From Candidatus Zhuqueibacterota bacterium (GTDB lineage Bacteria > Zhuqueibacterota > Zhuqueibacteria > Thermofontimicrobiales > Sulfurfontimicrobiaceae), in contig JAFGMA010000094.1 of the NCBI GenBank assembly GCA_016927835.1, positions 1-35,485 of the forward strand: 35,485 bases of DNA, read 5' to 3'. The notes below the pieces were generated by a model that worked only from the letters and a program-made list of their open reading frames with translations, made no database searches and was not told where the DNA came from. The position numbers and the translations under genes were made by a program. This document shows, piece by piece, positions 14,464 to 22,341 of the stretch; positions within the stretch are counted from its first letter, which is position 1, and every line of letters begins with the position of its first letter.

Positions 14464-15135
14464 ATGGTGCAGACTTCCGTTCGATCCTGTTACCATCGTA
14501 CGAGCCGTCAACCGCGATGTCCCGAGCTTGAAACAAGCATGGAGGCAATCCAGGATATCGAAGCTATTCAATCGAGCGCGTTAGCGAGCATTCGCATTGT
14601 AGCGTATGCTGTCTTTTTTTATGGTTTGATCTTCTCCAACTCCTGTTTGGCTCAGGATGATTTTCTCAAAAAAGACCAGTATCAAATAGGACCGGATGAA
14701 AGGCTGCTGATCACGGTTCATGTCTGGGGTGAGGTAAGAACTCCCGGCGGATTCCTTGTACCCGATGACACAGATATCCTTGAACTTATCTCAAAGGCGG
14801 GGGGACCCACTGAATTTTCAAATTTAAGTGATGTTAAAATTACACGCGGATTGACAAGTTCGAATGCTGAGGGACAGGATACGGAGAGTGGATATGGCGG
14901 TGAAGCTGCCGATGATGCACGCGCACGTCGCAAAGTGCGCAAACAGGTTATAAAAGTTAATTTGAAAAAGCTGCTGGACAACGAACGCCATTATACGCAA
15001 TTACCAAGACTTCAACCGGGTGATGTTGTCAGGGTGGGCAGAAACGCCTGGTTTACCTGGCAAGCAGTCATCCGGGTGGTTTCGCAAGTGGCGATCATTG
15101 TGCAAGCATGGTATTGGTATAGCCGAATTGAGTGA
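14464..15135 (+). CDS. Compact SLBB-domain polysaccharide export protein
   Basis: The product is 223 residues from the ATG at 14464, chosen because GAGGG lies five bases before it. A hydrophobic stretch around residues 40-60 (ASIRIVAYAVFFYGLIFSNS) ends in CLAQDD, resembling a signal peptide preceded by an unusually long N-terminus; a later ATG at 14539 would give a more normal one. Then YQIGPDERLLITVHVWGEV and TPGGFLVPDD lead into an SLBB fold (ISKAGGPTEFSNLSDVKITRG), then PRLQPGDVVRVGR. A second hydrophobic helix (TWQAVIRVVSQVAIIVQAW) closes the chain. Known family: Wza-type outer-membrane export proteins. This one lacks the usual full Poly_export region, so it may be an accessory or periplasmic partner of the Wzc-like protein 59 bases downstream. 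Confidence 0.75.
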   Translation: MVQTSVRSCYHRTSRQPRCPELETSMEAIQDIEAIQSSALASIRIVAYAVFFYGLIFSNSCLAQDDFLKKDQYQIGPDERLLITVHVWGEVRTPGGFLVPDDTDILELISKAGGPTEFSNLSDVKITRGLTSSNAEGQDTESGYGGEAADDARARRKVRKQVIKVNLKKLLDNERHYTQLPRLQPGDVVRVGRNAWFTWQAVIRVVSQVAIIVQAWYWYSRIE

Positions 15136-15194
15136 AATCGTAAGCAGGACATTATGCGTTCGCCGGCTTGAAACAGCAAATATGCAGGAAGATT

Positions 15195-17546
15195 ATGACG
15201 ACCAATCAATCACAAGCGCTCGATCTGAATAAAATTCTACACATCATTTTCAGGAGAAAATGGTTGATTCTTTTCTGCCTGATAGATGTCATGCTGCCGA
15301 TCATAATCTATAATCATCATGCAATGCCGGTTTATGAAGCTAATACAACCATTGTCTTCGAAGAGCAGCGCGGACCGGCAGCATCGATAAATCCTTTCAA
15401 AATATCCCTTAACAAAAGCTTTATCATCAATCAGATCGAGGAGATCAAAAGCAGGTCATTGGCGGAAGAAGTCGCAAAAGCATTGCCGCGAAGCGTGATA
15501 AATACGTTTATTTTCCCTGAAGATACATTACATGGATTTGATAAAGACAGGTTTATATCCCGGCAGATTCAGGAAAGTATTTCAGCGAATTCAATTCCGA
15601 ATTCCGAAGTGATAAAAATTGAAGTAAAAGCCTATTCTCCGATAGCAGCAGAAATTATCGCGAATACGATTGCCGATGTGCTTAAAAAGCGAAATTTAGA
15701 GGTGAGGCGAGAAGAAACAAATAATGTCCGCAAAATCATCGAGGAACAGTTGGGCATGTTTAAGCGCCAGTTGGATGAGGCTGAGATCACCCTGAAACTG
15801 TTTAAAGAGCAAAGCAAAGTCACCGCCATTGAACAGGAAGCCGCCGAAGTGCTTCAGCGTATCACTGAGGCGGAAAATATTTATAATCAGGCGAAAGCCA
15901 ACCTGGATGCCGCCGAGAAGCGATTATCCTATATACAGAACAAACTTGAGAAAGAGCGGAAAGATCTGGTTCCATCGGTCACCAAAATCACCAGCCCCTG
16001 GGCGCAGAAGCTCAAGCAACAGCTCGTTGATCTGGAAATTCAATATACCACCTTGAAAGTGCAAAACTATGCCGATTCGCATCCCAAGATGCGCAATTTA
16101 AAGCGTCAGATCGATCAGACAAAAGAGAACCTGAAAGAGGAGAGCCTTAAAATTGCCGCTGGCGAAAATATCGTCGATCCGATCTCCCAGATTCAAAACT
16201 TCATGGAAGAGTCGATTGCGCTGGAGATAGAGATGCAGACGTACCAGGCTCAGGAAAAAGCGCTGCAAGAAGTCATCGATAATTATAACCGAAAACTCAG
16301 CACACTGCCGGATAAAGAACTACGTCTGGCGCAGCTTTTACGAAATAAGGAAGTCAATGAAAAAATATACATGATGCTGCTGGAAAAGCGGGAGGAAGCT
16401 AAAATAGCAGAAGCTGAAAAAGTGGGAAATATCAGAATAATCGATCCGGCACAAATCCCGCGGTTTCCGGTGGAACCCAGAAAAGCCTTGAACTTGATTG
16501 TCGGTTTCATCCTGGGACTGAGCATCGGCATGGGTTTGGCGTTTTTAATCACATTTCTCGATAGCAGCATAAAAACGTCTGAAGAGGTTGAGCAACTCAC
16601 GAATTTAAGTGTGCTGGGAACGATTCCCCGTATTCGTTCAACCCCCAAAAAGGTGAGCCCGGCACATTACAAATTCAATGGTGGGCGGAAAACGAATGAA
16701 TTGGTTTCCAGATTGATCACCGAAACCAACCCCAAATCCCCCGAAGCCGAGGCATTTCGCACGCTGCGAACGAACCTGCAATTTTCCGCTTTTGAATCGC
16801 CTTTGAAAACGATTCTGATCACCAGTTCCAGCCCGAATGAAGGCAAATCTCTGATCACAGCCAATCTGAGCATCGCGACCGCACAAATGGGTTTGAAAAC
16901 GCTGCTCATTGATGCGGATTTGCGGAAACCGGTGCTGCACCTGCTTTTTCAAAAGCGTCGAGAACCCGGGCTAATCAATCTCATCACCACCAGCAAAGCC
17001 CTGAAACACCAACTTCCCCATCGGATAGCCAGGCAGCCGGGTGATTCAATATACCAGGGATATCAATTTGATGAAACTGATGAATCGGCTTTGTCAATGG
17101 AAGAGGAACTCGACGCGGAACTTCGGCGGATTATTTCTGCCACGCATGTGAACAATCTGGACTTGCTCACATGTGGGGTAATACCGCCGAATCCGTCAGA
17201 AATATTAGCCTCAGAAACAATAAAACGAATTTTGCACGAATTACGATCACGGTATGATGCCATCATCGTTGACACGCCTCCGATTAATATTGTGACCGAT
17301 GCCGGTATTTTAAGCCCTCTCGTCGATGGCTCAGTTCTGGTAGTCAAAATAGGCGGTGGCTCGGAAAAAGATATAAAACGCGCGAAATCGTTGTTGCAGC
17401 AGGCACGGGGAAAAATTATTGGCGTGGTCATCAACTTTATTGATGGCAAAGACGGATATTCGAACTATTACCGCTATTATTATTATGATGATTCGGATGG
17501 TCGAAAAGTTAAAAAACGAAAAAAAAGTGAAAACACTAATTTATAA
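15195..17546 (+). CDS. Wzc-like polysaccharide co-polymerase with tyrosine autokinase domain
   Basis: This roughly 783-residue inner-membrane protein controls chain length and export of surface polysaccharide. It has an N-terminal Wzz-type segment with a first membrane helix (about 22-42), a long periplasmic coiled-coil region (about 170-400), a second membrane helix (about 432-456), then a BY-kinase. Kinase motifs are Walker A SSSPNEGKS (near 550), Walker A' LLIDADLRKP (near 570) and Walker B AIIVDTPP (near 690). A Tyr cluster, GYSNYYRYYYYDD, lies near the C-terminus as autophosphorylation sites. An acidic insertion between A' and B (around 620-640) is longer than in Wzc. I use the ATG at 15195, preceded by AGGAAG, rather than an upstream in-frame TTG. 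It follows the SLBB protein after 59 bases. Confidence 0.92.
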   Translation: MTTNQSQALDLNKILHIIFRRKWLILFCLIDVMLPIIIYNHHAMPVYEANTTIVFEEQRGPAASINPFKISLNKSFIINQIEEIKSRSLAEEVAKALPRSVINTFIFPEDTLHGFDKDRFISRQIQESISANSIPNSEVIKIEVKAYSPIAAEIIANTIADVLKKRNLEVRREETNNVRKIIEEQLGMFKRQLDEAEITLKLFKEQSKVTAIEQEAAEVLQRITEAENIYNQAKANLDAAEKRLSYIQNKLEKERKDLVPSVTKITSPWAQKLKQQLVDLEIQYTTLKVQNYADSHPKMRNLKRQIDQTKENLKEESLKIAAGENIVDPISQIQNFMEESIALEIEMQTYQAQEKALQEVIDNYNRKLSTLPDKELRLAQLLRNKEVNEKIYMMLLEKREEAKIAEAEKVGNIRIIDPAQIPRFPVEPRKALNLIVGFILGLSIGMGLAFLITFLDSSIKTSEEVEQLTNLSVLGTIPRIRSTPKKVSPAHYKFNGGRKTNELVSRLITETNPKSPEAEAFRTLRTNLQFSAFESPLKTILITSSSPNEGKSLITANLSIATAQMGLKTLLIDADLRKPVLHLLFQKRREPGLINLITTSKALKHQLPHRIARQPGDSIYQGYQFDETDESALSMEEELDAELRRIISATHVNNLDLLTCGVIPPNPSEILASETIKRILHELRSRYDAIIVDTPPINIVTDAGILSPLVDGSVLVVKIGGGSEKDIKRAKSLLQQARGKIIGVVINFIDGKDGYSNYYRYYYYDDSDGRKVKKRKKSENTNL

Positions 17547-17584
17547 AATAAGCCTCAAAAAAATAACGCAATACGGAGAATGTC

Positions 17585-19480
17585 ATGAGCAAATATATGT
17601 TCCACATAATCGGCGGATGCCTGGTCATTAGCCTTATCCTTTGTCTGCCAGCCTTTGCGTTGTCCGGGGGACAACTCGGCGGGACTATCTATTATAACGG
17701 TCTGCAAAGCGGTCCGGTCAAAATTGTAGCCGTGAGTTTTCCGCCAAATCTTGAGAAGCCTTTCACCCACACGACTATTGATGCAATTGGCGAATACCAC
17801 ATAGAGGCGCTTGACGATGGACTCTATTTTGTGGGCGCATTTATGGACGTCGATGGCAACCAGTTACCGCATTATTCGGAACCGATCGGAATCTTCCGCT
17901 CGCCGGTCTACATCATTGACGGCAGCAGTGTGTCATCGGTGAGTTTCGCACTCAAAGATTTACCCAGGGGCACCGCATCTTTTTCAGGCATAATTCAGTA
18001 CCCGGGAACGCAATCAGGGCGCCTTCACGTCTTTGCCCTGGGCTGGAGCCTGACCCCCATTACTATCAGCAGTTTCAATTTGGGTGCCGAAAACACGTAT
18101 AAACTCGAAGGACTGGCAAAAGGCAAATACCTGGTAGCGGCATACCTGGATACCGACGGGAATTGCATGCCCGGTTTCAATGAACCGCTAGGAATTGCCA
18201 GGGATGTCGTGTATCTTGGTCATGGCGAAAAAATGCTGCTGCCTGACCTGTATTTATTGGATAATGTGAATTATAGCGGATCGATTTCCGGCACTATTTC
18301 CTATAACGGAGCGGAATCCGGGGAGCCGATCATCGTATGCGGCGGCTTTTCGAATACACCGCTCAAGATGATTGATGCCGATCTGACGTCCGGCAGTTAC
18401 ATGATCGAAAATCTGGCGCCGGGCAGCTACCGGCTGTTTGCGTTCCTCGATTGTGATCAAAACCGGAGTTTCAGCCTGGGAGAGCCTTTCTCCGAGACGT
18501 ATGTGCGTTCGATCGAATTGGACGCTGATACCGACGTTACCGGCATCGCTATCGAGCTGGAGGATTATGGCGCCAGCACCATCGCGGGAAATGTTTCGTA
18601 TAGTGGCGCAAACCAGGGGATCATCGCAACCATGGCGTTCGGATTGTCGCCGACGCCGATTAATCTGGCTTTGAATACGGCGCCGGGTGAGTATGAACTT
18701 AACGGGCTGGCTGCGGGAATTTACGCCGTCGGATCGTTCATGGATGCCAATTTGAATCTGATACCCGAAGCCAGCGATCCCATGGGATTATTCACTGATA
18801 GCCTCATTACTCTGCACAGCGATCAGAAAATATCGAATGTCAATATTGTGCTGGACAATACTCCCGAAGCAGCCATTTCCGGGAATATTATTTCAACGGA
18901 TAATTCAGCAGCCACTGTGTATATCGCAAGTTTCGGATATGCAACCACGCCGTTGAAATTGATCAAAGTGAAAGGCGAAACATTTTACCAAATCTCAGGA
19001 TTGGCAGCCGGAAAATACATCGTGGCGGCGTTCAAAGATTTGGATGGCAACGCGATGTTCACGCTGGACGAACCGTACGCCTTCACCGATGGCGTTGTGA
19101 ATGTGCCCCGCGATGAAGAGGTGGTTGACATCAACCTGAATTTAGCGACTGACGGTCAATTCGTCTCCGGAATTGATGATGACGCGATATTTTTCGAGAA
19201 TATCCAGTATGCGCTGGCGCCCAATTTTCCCAATCCATTCAATCCGGCGACGATCATTTCTTATCAGGTCCCGGAACTCAGCATGGTGAATATTACGATT
19301 TATAATCTGCTGGGGCAGGAAATTATCAGATTGGTGAATGAGCGCAAAGCGATGGGCACGCATCGGGTCGTATGGGATGGGGTGGACCGCAACGGGCGCA
19401 TTGTGCCCGCCGGGGTTTATATTTATTCGATGCAAGCCGGAACATATTCCGAAGTCAAAAAAATGACTCTCATTCGCTGA
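17585..19480 (+). CDS. Secreted five-repeat protein with putative Ca2+-binding loops and C-terminal sorting domain
   Basis: The 631-residue product starts with a signal peptide (1-26, ending PAFA) and contains five tandem repeats of about 100 residues. Each follows the pattern G-x-I-x-Y-x-G, then Y-x-L-x-G-L-x-x-G-x-Y, then a D-x-(D/N)-x-N loop ending E/D-P. The loop aspartates are at 88, 189, 289, 387 and 485, a period of 98-101. The loops (DVDGN, DTDGN, DCDQN, DANLN, DLDGN) resemble calcium-binding turns of dockerin/thrombospondin-3 type, which is inference. The repeats look like prealbumin-like beta sandwiches. The last 85 residues are the FCB FlgD-like sorting domain (NFPNPFNPAT, YNLLGQE, PAGVYIYSMQAG). 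Lying between Wzc-like and antiterminator genes, it may anchor or organise the polysaccharide. Confidence 0.82.
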   Translation: MSKYMFHIIGGCLVISLILCLPAFALSGGQLGGTIYYNGLQSGPVKIVAVSFPPNLEKPFTHTTIDAIGEYHIEALDDGLYFVGAFMDVDGNQLPHYSEPIGIFRSPVYIIDGSSVSSVSFALKDLPRGTASFSGIIQYPGTQSGRLHVFALGWSLTPITISSFNLGAENTYKLEGLAKGKYLVAAYLDTDGNCMPGFNEPLGIARDVVYLGHGEKMLLPDLYLLDNVNYSGSISGTISYNGAESGEPIIVCGGFSNTPLKMIDADLTSGSYMIENLAPGSYRLFAFLDCDQNRSFSLGEPFSETYVRSIELDADTDVTGIAIELEDYGASTIAGNVSYSGANQGIIATMAFGLSPTPINLALNTAPGEYELNGLAAGIYAVGSFMDANLNLIPEASDPMGLFTDSLITLHSDQKISNVNIVLDNTPEAAISGNIISTDNSAATVYIASFGYATTPLKLIKVKGETFYQISGLAAGKYIVAAFKDLDGNAMFTLDEPYAFTDGVVNVPRDEEVVDINLNLATDGQFVSGIDDDAIFFENIQYALAPNFPNPFNPATIISYQVPELSMVNITIYNLLGQEIIRLVNERKAMGTHRVVWDGVDRNGRIVPAGVYIYSMQAGTYSEVKKMTLIR

Positions 19481-19620
19481 GCTGATCGAATTTTCGTTCA
19501 AAAAGAAGCTATTTGCATGCGCATGCTTCAATGTGATATGATTGAACCGGCGTTATCGAAAGCTATTGTTTGAATTCAGTCGCGTATTCATTGAAATGGA
19601 AATGACAGTATCCGGAGCCC

Positions 19621-19676
19621 GTCACTTTCGGCAATCGGCTGTGCGCCGCAGTGAGTGACACTCGATTTTATTTTGA
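19621..19676 (+). terminator. Terminator or attenuator hairpin
   Basis: Outer arms GTCACT (19621-19626) and AGTGAC (19654-19659) enclose an inner CGGC/GCCG hairpin (19636-19639, 19645-19648). T-rich sequence (TTTTATTTTG) follows from 19665. It could end the upstream transcript or attenuate transcription into the NusG-like gene. The outer and inner stems are separated by unpaired bases, so strength is uncertain. Confidence 0.4.
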
Positions 19677-19766
19677 TACCATTTGACGAATGACTTGTTT
19701 TTGTGCCTGATCGAAAGCTTCAGGTGCATTAAAACGCGTTTTGTCCTGATTTTTTTTAAAACCTCA

Positions 19767-19801
19767 AGCCTGGTTAGCCGCTTTCTGTGACTAACGAGGC
19801 T
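19767..19801 (+). promoter_or_regulatory. Hairpin sequestering the ribosome-binding site of the NusG-like gene
   Basis: AGCCTGGTTAG (19767-19777) pairs with CTAACGAGGCT (19791-19801) except for one central G-G mismatch. The 3' arm contains GAGG (19796-19799), seven bases before the ATG at 19807, so folding would hide the ribosome-binding site. Upstream ribosomes, a protein or temperature could open it. Confidence 0.45.
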
Positions 19802-19806
19802 GTGCT

Positions 19807-20394
19807 ATGCCCACACTACAATCACAAGCTTCGTTTCGACTTACTCTAATGAATAATAAAACTTCCATGAAACAATCAGATTCAATATTCGGCGAGTTAA
19901 ATTTCACACCACATTGGTACGCGCTGCGCACAAAATTCAGACACGAGAAAAAAGTTGCCTCGCGATTGGAAAATAAAGGAATAATCAATTATTTGCCAGT
20001 GAATGCCAGTTACCGGCGTTGGAGCGACCGCTACAAAAAAATTGATGAACCACTATTTAGCTGCTATGTGTTTGTTTTCATCCCCCTGAGCGAGCGCTTG
20101 CTTGTTGTTCACACCGAAGGTGCCGCCAGATTGGTATTCTTCAATGGCAAGCCGGCGATTATACCGAATAAGCAGATCGATGCCATCAAGAAAATTCTCG
20201 AATCCGATCAGGTCGTGCAACGAGAAAATTTTTTTCGGGAAGGGCAGCGGGTCAGGATCTGCAGGGGCACACTTTCAGGCATAGAAGGAATATTTGTGAG
20301 AAATAAAAATGGCGGCAAATTGATGATTCTGGTGGATACCATCAAACAGGCGATCTCAATCGAGATCAACGCAAACAACCTAGAGCCATTATAA
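19807..20394 (+). CDS. NusG-like antiterminator (UpxY/RfaH-type)
   Basis: This 195-residue protein has an NGN domain starting HWYALRTKFRHEKKVASRLE (from about 36), with YLPVNASYRRWSDR and LFSCYVFVFI typical of specialised NusG paralogues. It ends in a KOW domain (EGQRVRICRGTLSGIEGIFV). Known relatives, RfaH and the Bacteroides UpxY proteins, load on RNA polymerase near the start of long glycan operons and prevent early termination. The first 35 residues are an extension beyond the NGN core; internal ATGs at codons 15 and 21 could be alternative starts. Its neighbours are all glycan genes, so it probably acts on this locus. The gene is preceded by two hairpins. Confidence 0.88.
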   Translation: MPTLQSQASFRLTLMNNKTSMKQSDSIFGELNFTPHWYALRTKFRHEKKVASRLENKGIINYLPVNASYRRWSDRYKKIDEPLFSCYVFVFIPLSERLLVVHTEGAARLVFFNGKPAIIPNKQIDAIKKILESDQVVQRENFFREGQRVRICRGTLSGIEGIFVRNKNGGKLMILVDTIKQAISIEINANNLEPL

Positions 20395-20458
20395 CTGCAC
20401 GTTTCGGAGATCAGGACGATAGCATGAACGACACCATAGTCAACGGGAGGAATTAATC

Positions 20459-22324
20459 GTGCAATACTTAAGAAAAATAGCGTTGGATATTGTTTTATTT
20501 GCTGTAAGCTGCATTCTGGCGTTTTTAATTCGTTTTGATTTCGCCGTGCCGGCGGTGTATCAAGATCAGATATTGCTTCTGCTACCGGTTTTCGTACTGA
20601 TAAAAGTGAATACGGCATTCATTCTTAAAATTTACAATAATGATTATAAATATTTCAGCGTTCCAAATGTGCTGTCAATTTTTAAATCGCTCGCCGCCAG
20701 TAACGCCCTGATTTTATTGCTCATCTATGGTTTTCCGATTCTGTTTAAATGCCCGAAATCAGTCGTTGTTATCGATTGGCTGCTGGCGTTTGTTACCATT
20801 TGCGGAGCCAGGGCATTCATCAAAAGCTATAAACGAGGAACGCTTCATGGCACAAAAAAAAATCGCATTCGGGCGTTAATTATCGGCGCGGGCGATACCG
20901 GCGAGTCGATCTTGCGTGAACTGACCAGTTATAATCATTATAATTATTTAGCGGTAGGACTCATCGATGATGATCCGAGAAAAAAGAACATGACCGTTCA
21001 TGGCATAAAAGTCGTCGGAAATATTGCCAACCTCGCTCAAATAATCCGGAATTTGAATGCTGCGCTGCTGATTCTTGCCATCCCGTCAGCCAGCAGAAGG
21101 CAATTAACATCGCTCATGAAGCTCGGAAAACAGTTGAATGTAAAAGTACTGACTGTTCCTTCGCTTTACGAATCTAACGAACAGACATCCATCATCAACC
21201 AACTCAGAGAATTGAAATGTGAAGATATCCTTTTCCGTGAGCAAGTGCAATGGAAGAGCGATGAATTGGAAGAAGAAATTAGAGGGAAACGAATTCTGGT
21301 TACAGGTGCCGGTGGTTCGATAGGCTCAGAATTGTGCCGGCAGGTGCTAAAATACAAACCGGAACAATTGATTTTATTCGAGCGGTCGGAATTCAATCTG
21401 TTTAAAATCGATCGCGAGCTCAGAAATGATTTTCCCGGTCAAAAGGTGTTTCCACTCATCGGCGATGTAACGGATTTCAGTATGACGTATCGCGTGATCG
21501 AAGTGTTTAAACCAGATATCATTTTCCATGCGGCAGCCTATAAGCATGTTTGTGTGATGGAAAACAATCCCGAAGTCGCCATCAAAAACAACGTAGTCGG
21601 TACAGCGAATGTGGCAAAAGCCGCCATGCGAGCCCGCGTAAAAAAGTTCGTTTTGATTTCATCGGACAAAGCTGTGAATCCGTCAAGCATTATGGGGGCG
21701 ACCAAACGGATTTGCGAAGAATATGTGCGCTCTCTCGCCAAAATGAATGGCAACCTGTTTTTTGGCGTGCGATTCGGAAATGTTCTGGGCAGTTCAGGCA
21801 GTGTGCTGCAAATTTTTAAAGACCAGATTGCAGCCGGCGGACCGCTCACCGTCACCCATCGCGAGACTACGCGCTATTTCATGACGATTCCCGAAGCAGT
21901 GCACCTGGTGCTTCAAACAGTTAAATATGCGGAGGGGGGGGAAATTTTTATACTCGATATGGGAAAGCCGGTACGAATCGTCGAGCTGGCGAAAAAAGTG
22001 ATTACCATGTCCGGATTGAAACCGGGTGAAGATATTGAAATCGTTTACACGGGCTTGCGACCGGGCGAAAAGCTGTTCGAAGAGCTGTATGAAGAAAACG
22101 AGCAGTTGGAAAAAACGCCGCATAAGAAAATTCTTCGCATTAAAAACAACAATCATTGTTTAGATCTTTCCCGGTTATGCCGTGAAACGTATATTTTGAA
22201 ATATTATGCATCGCATCAGAACCGGGATGAACTGCTGGAGAAAATGAAGCAACTAATCCCCACGTTCGAGCCGACGTTTCCTGAAAAAGCCCTCAATTTA
22301 AGCCAAATACAAAGCCGCAATTAA
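20459..22324 (+). CDS. Membrane-bound nucleotide-sugar 4,6-dehydratase (PglF/CapD family)
   Basis: This 621-residue protein has four N-terminal membrane helices (about 1-115), then a first Rossmann-like domain (ALIIGAGDTGESILREL), then the catalytic SDR domain with TGAGGSIGSELCRQ for NAD binding. The catalytic stretch SSDKAVNPSSIMGATKR has Met where classical SDRs have Tyr, as in PglF/CapD. Known reaction: UDP-GlcNAc to the UDP-4-keto-6-deoxy sugar, the first step of bacillosamine or FucNAc-type synthesis. It starts at a GTG with GGGAGG eight bases upstream. PglE-, PglD- and PglC-like genes for the following steps lie at 30455, 28607 and 27958. Alternatives in the family include 5-epimerising dehydratases. 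Confidence 0.9.
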   Translation: MQYLRKIALDIVLFAVSCILAFLIRFDFAVPAVYQDQILLLLPVFVLIKVNTAFILKIYNNDYKYFSVPNVLSIFKSLAASNALILLLIYGFPILFKCPKSVVVIDWLLAFVTICGARAFIKSYKRGTLHGTKKNRIRALIIGAGDTGESILRELTSYNHYNYLAVGLIDDDPRKKNMTVHGIKVVGNIANLAQIIRNLNAALLILAIPSASRRQLTSLMKLGKQLNVKVLTVPSLYESNEQTSIINQLRELKCEDILFREQVQWKSDELEEEIRGKRILVTGAGGSIGSELCRQVLKYKPEQLILFERSEFNLFKIDRELRNDFPGQKVFPLIGDVTDFSMTYRVIEVFKPDIIFHAAAYKHVCVMENNPEVAIKNNVVGTANVAKAAMRARVKKFVLISSDKAVNPSSIMGATKRICEEYVRSLAKMNGNLFFGVRFGNVLGSSGSVLQIFKDQIAAGGPLTVTHRETTRYFMTIPEAVHLVLQTVKYAEGGEIFILDMGKPVRIVELAKKVITMSGLKPGEDIEIVYTGLRPGEKLFEELYEENEQLEKTPHKKILRIKNNNHCLDLSRLCRETYILKYYASHQNRDELLEKMKQLIPTFEPTFPEKALNLSQIQSRN

Positions 22325-22341
22325 ATATAAAACCCGGCATT

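Larger units (their letters stand above)
19481..19806. other. Intergenic leader of the NusG-like gene with two hairpins
   Basis: These 326 bases contain no gene. They hold a 12-base perfect palindrome made of GCATGC twice (19515-19526), a terminator-like hairpin with a T-rich tail (19621-19676) and a second hairpin that includes the ribosome-binding site of the next gene (19767-19801). No promoter was recognised. Confidence 0.5.

Noticed and set aside
17585-19480. PEP-CTERM exosortase substrate
   Set aside because: Although the regulators and ACP/ligase recall PEP-CTERM loci, the C-terminus is a FlgD-like sorting domain, with no PEP motif, helix and basic tail.
19515-19526. GCATGCGCATGC palindrome as an operator
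   Set aside because: It is a perfect 12-mer but is also a simple double of GCATGC, with no promoter next to it and no second copy.
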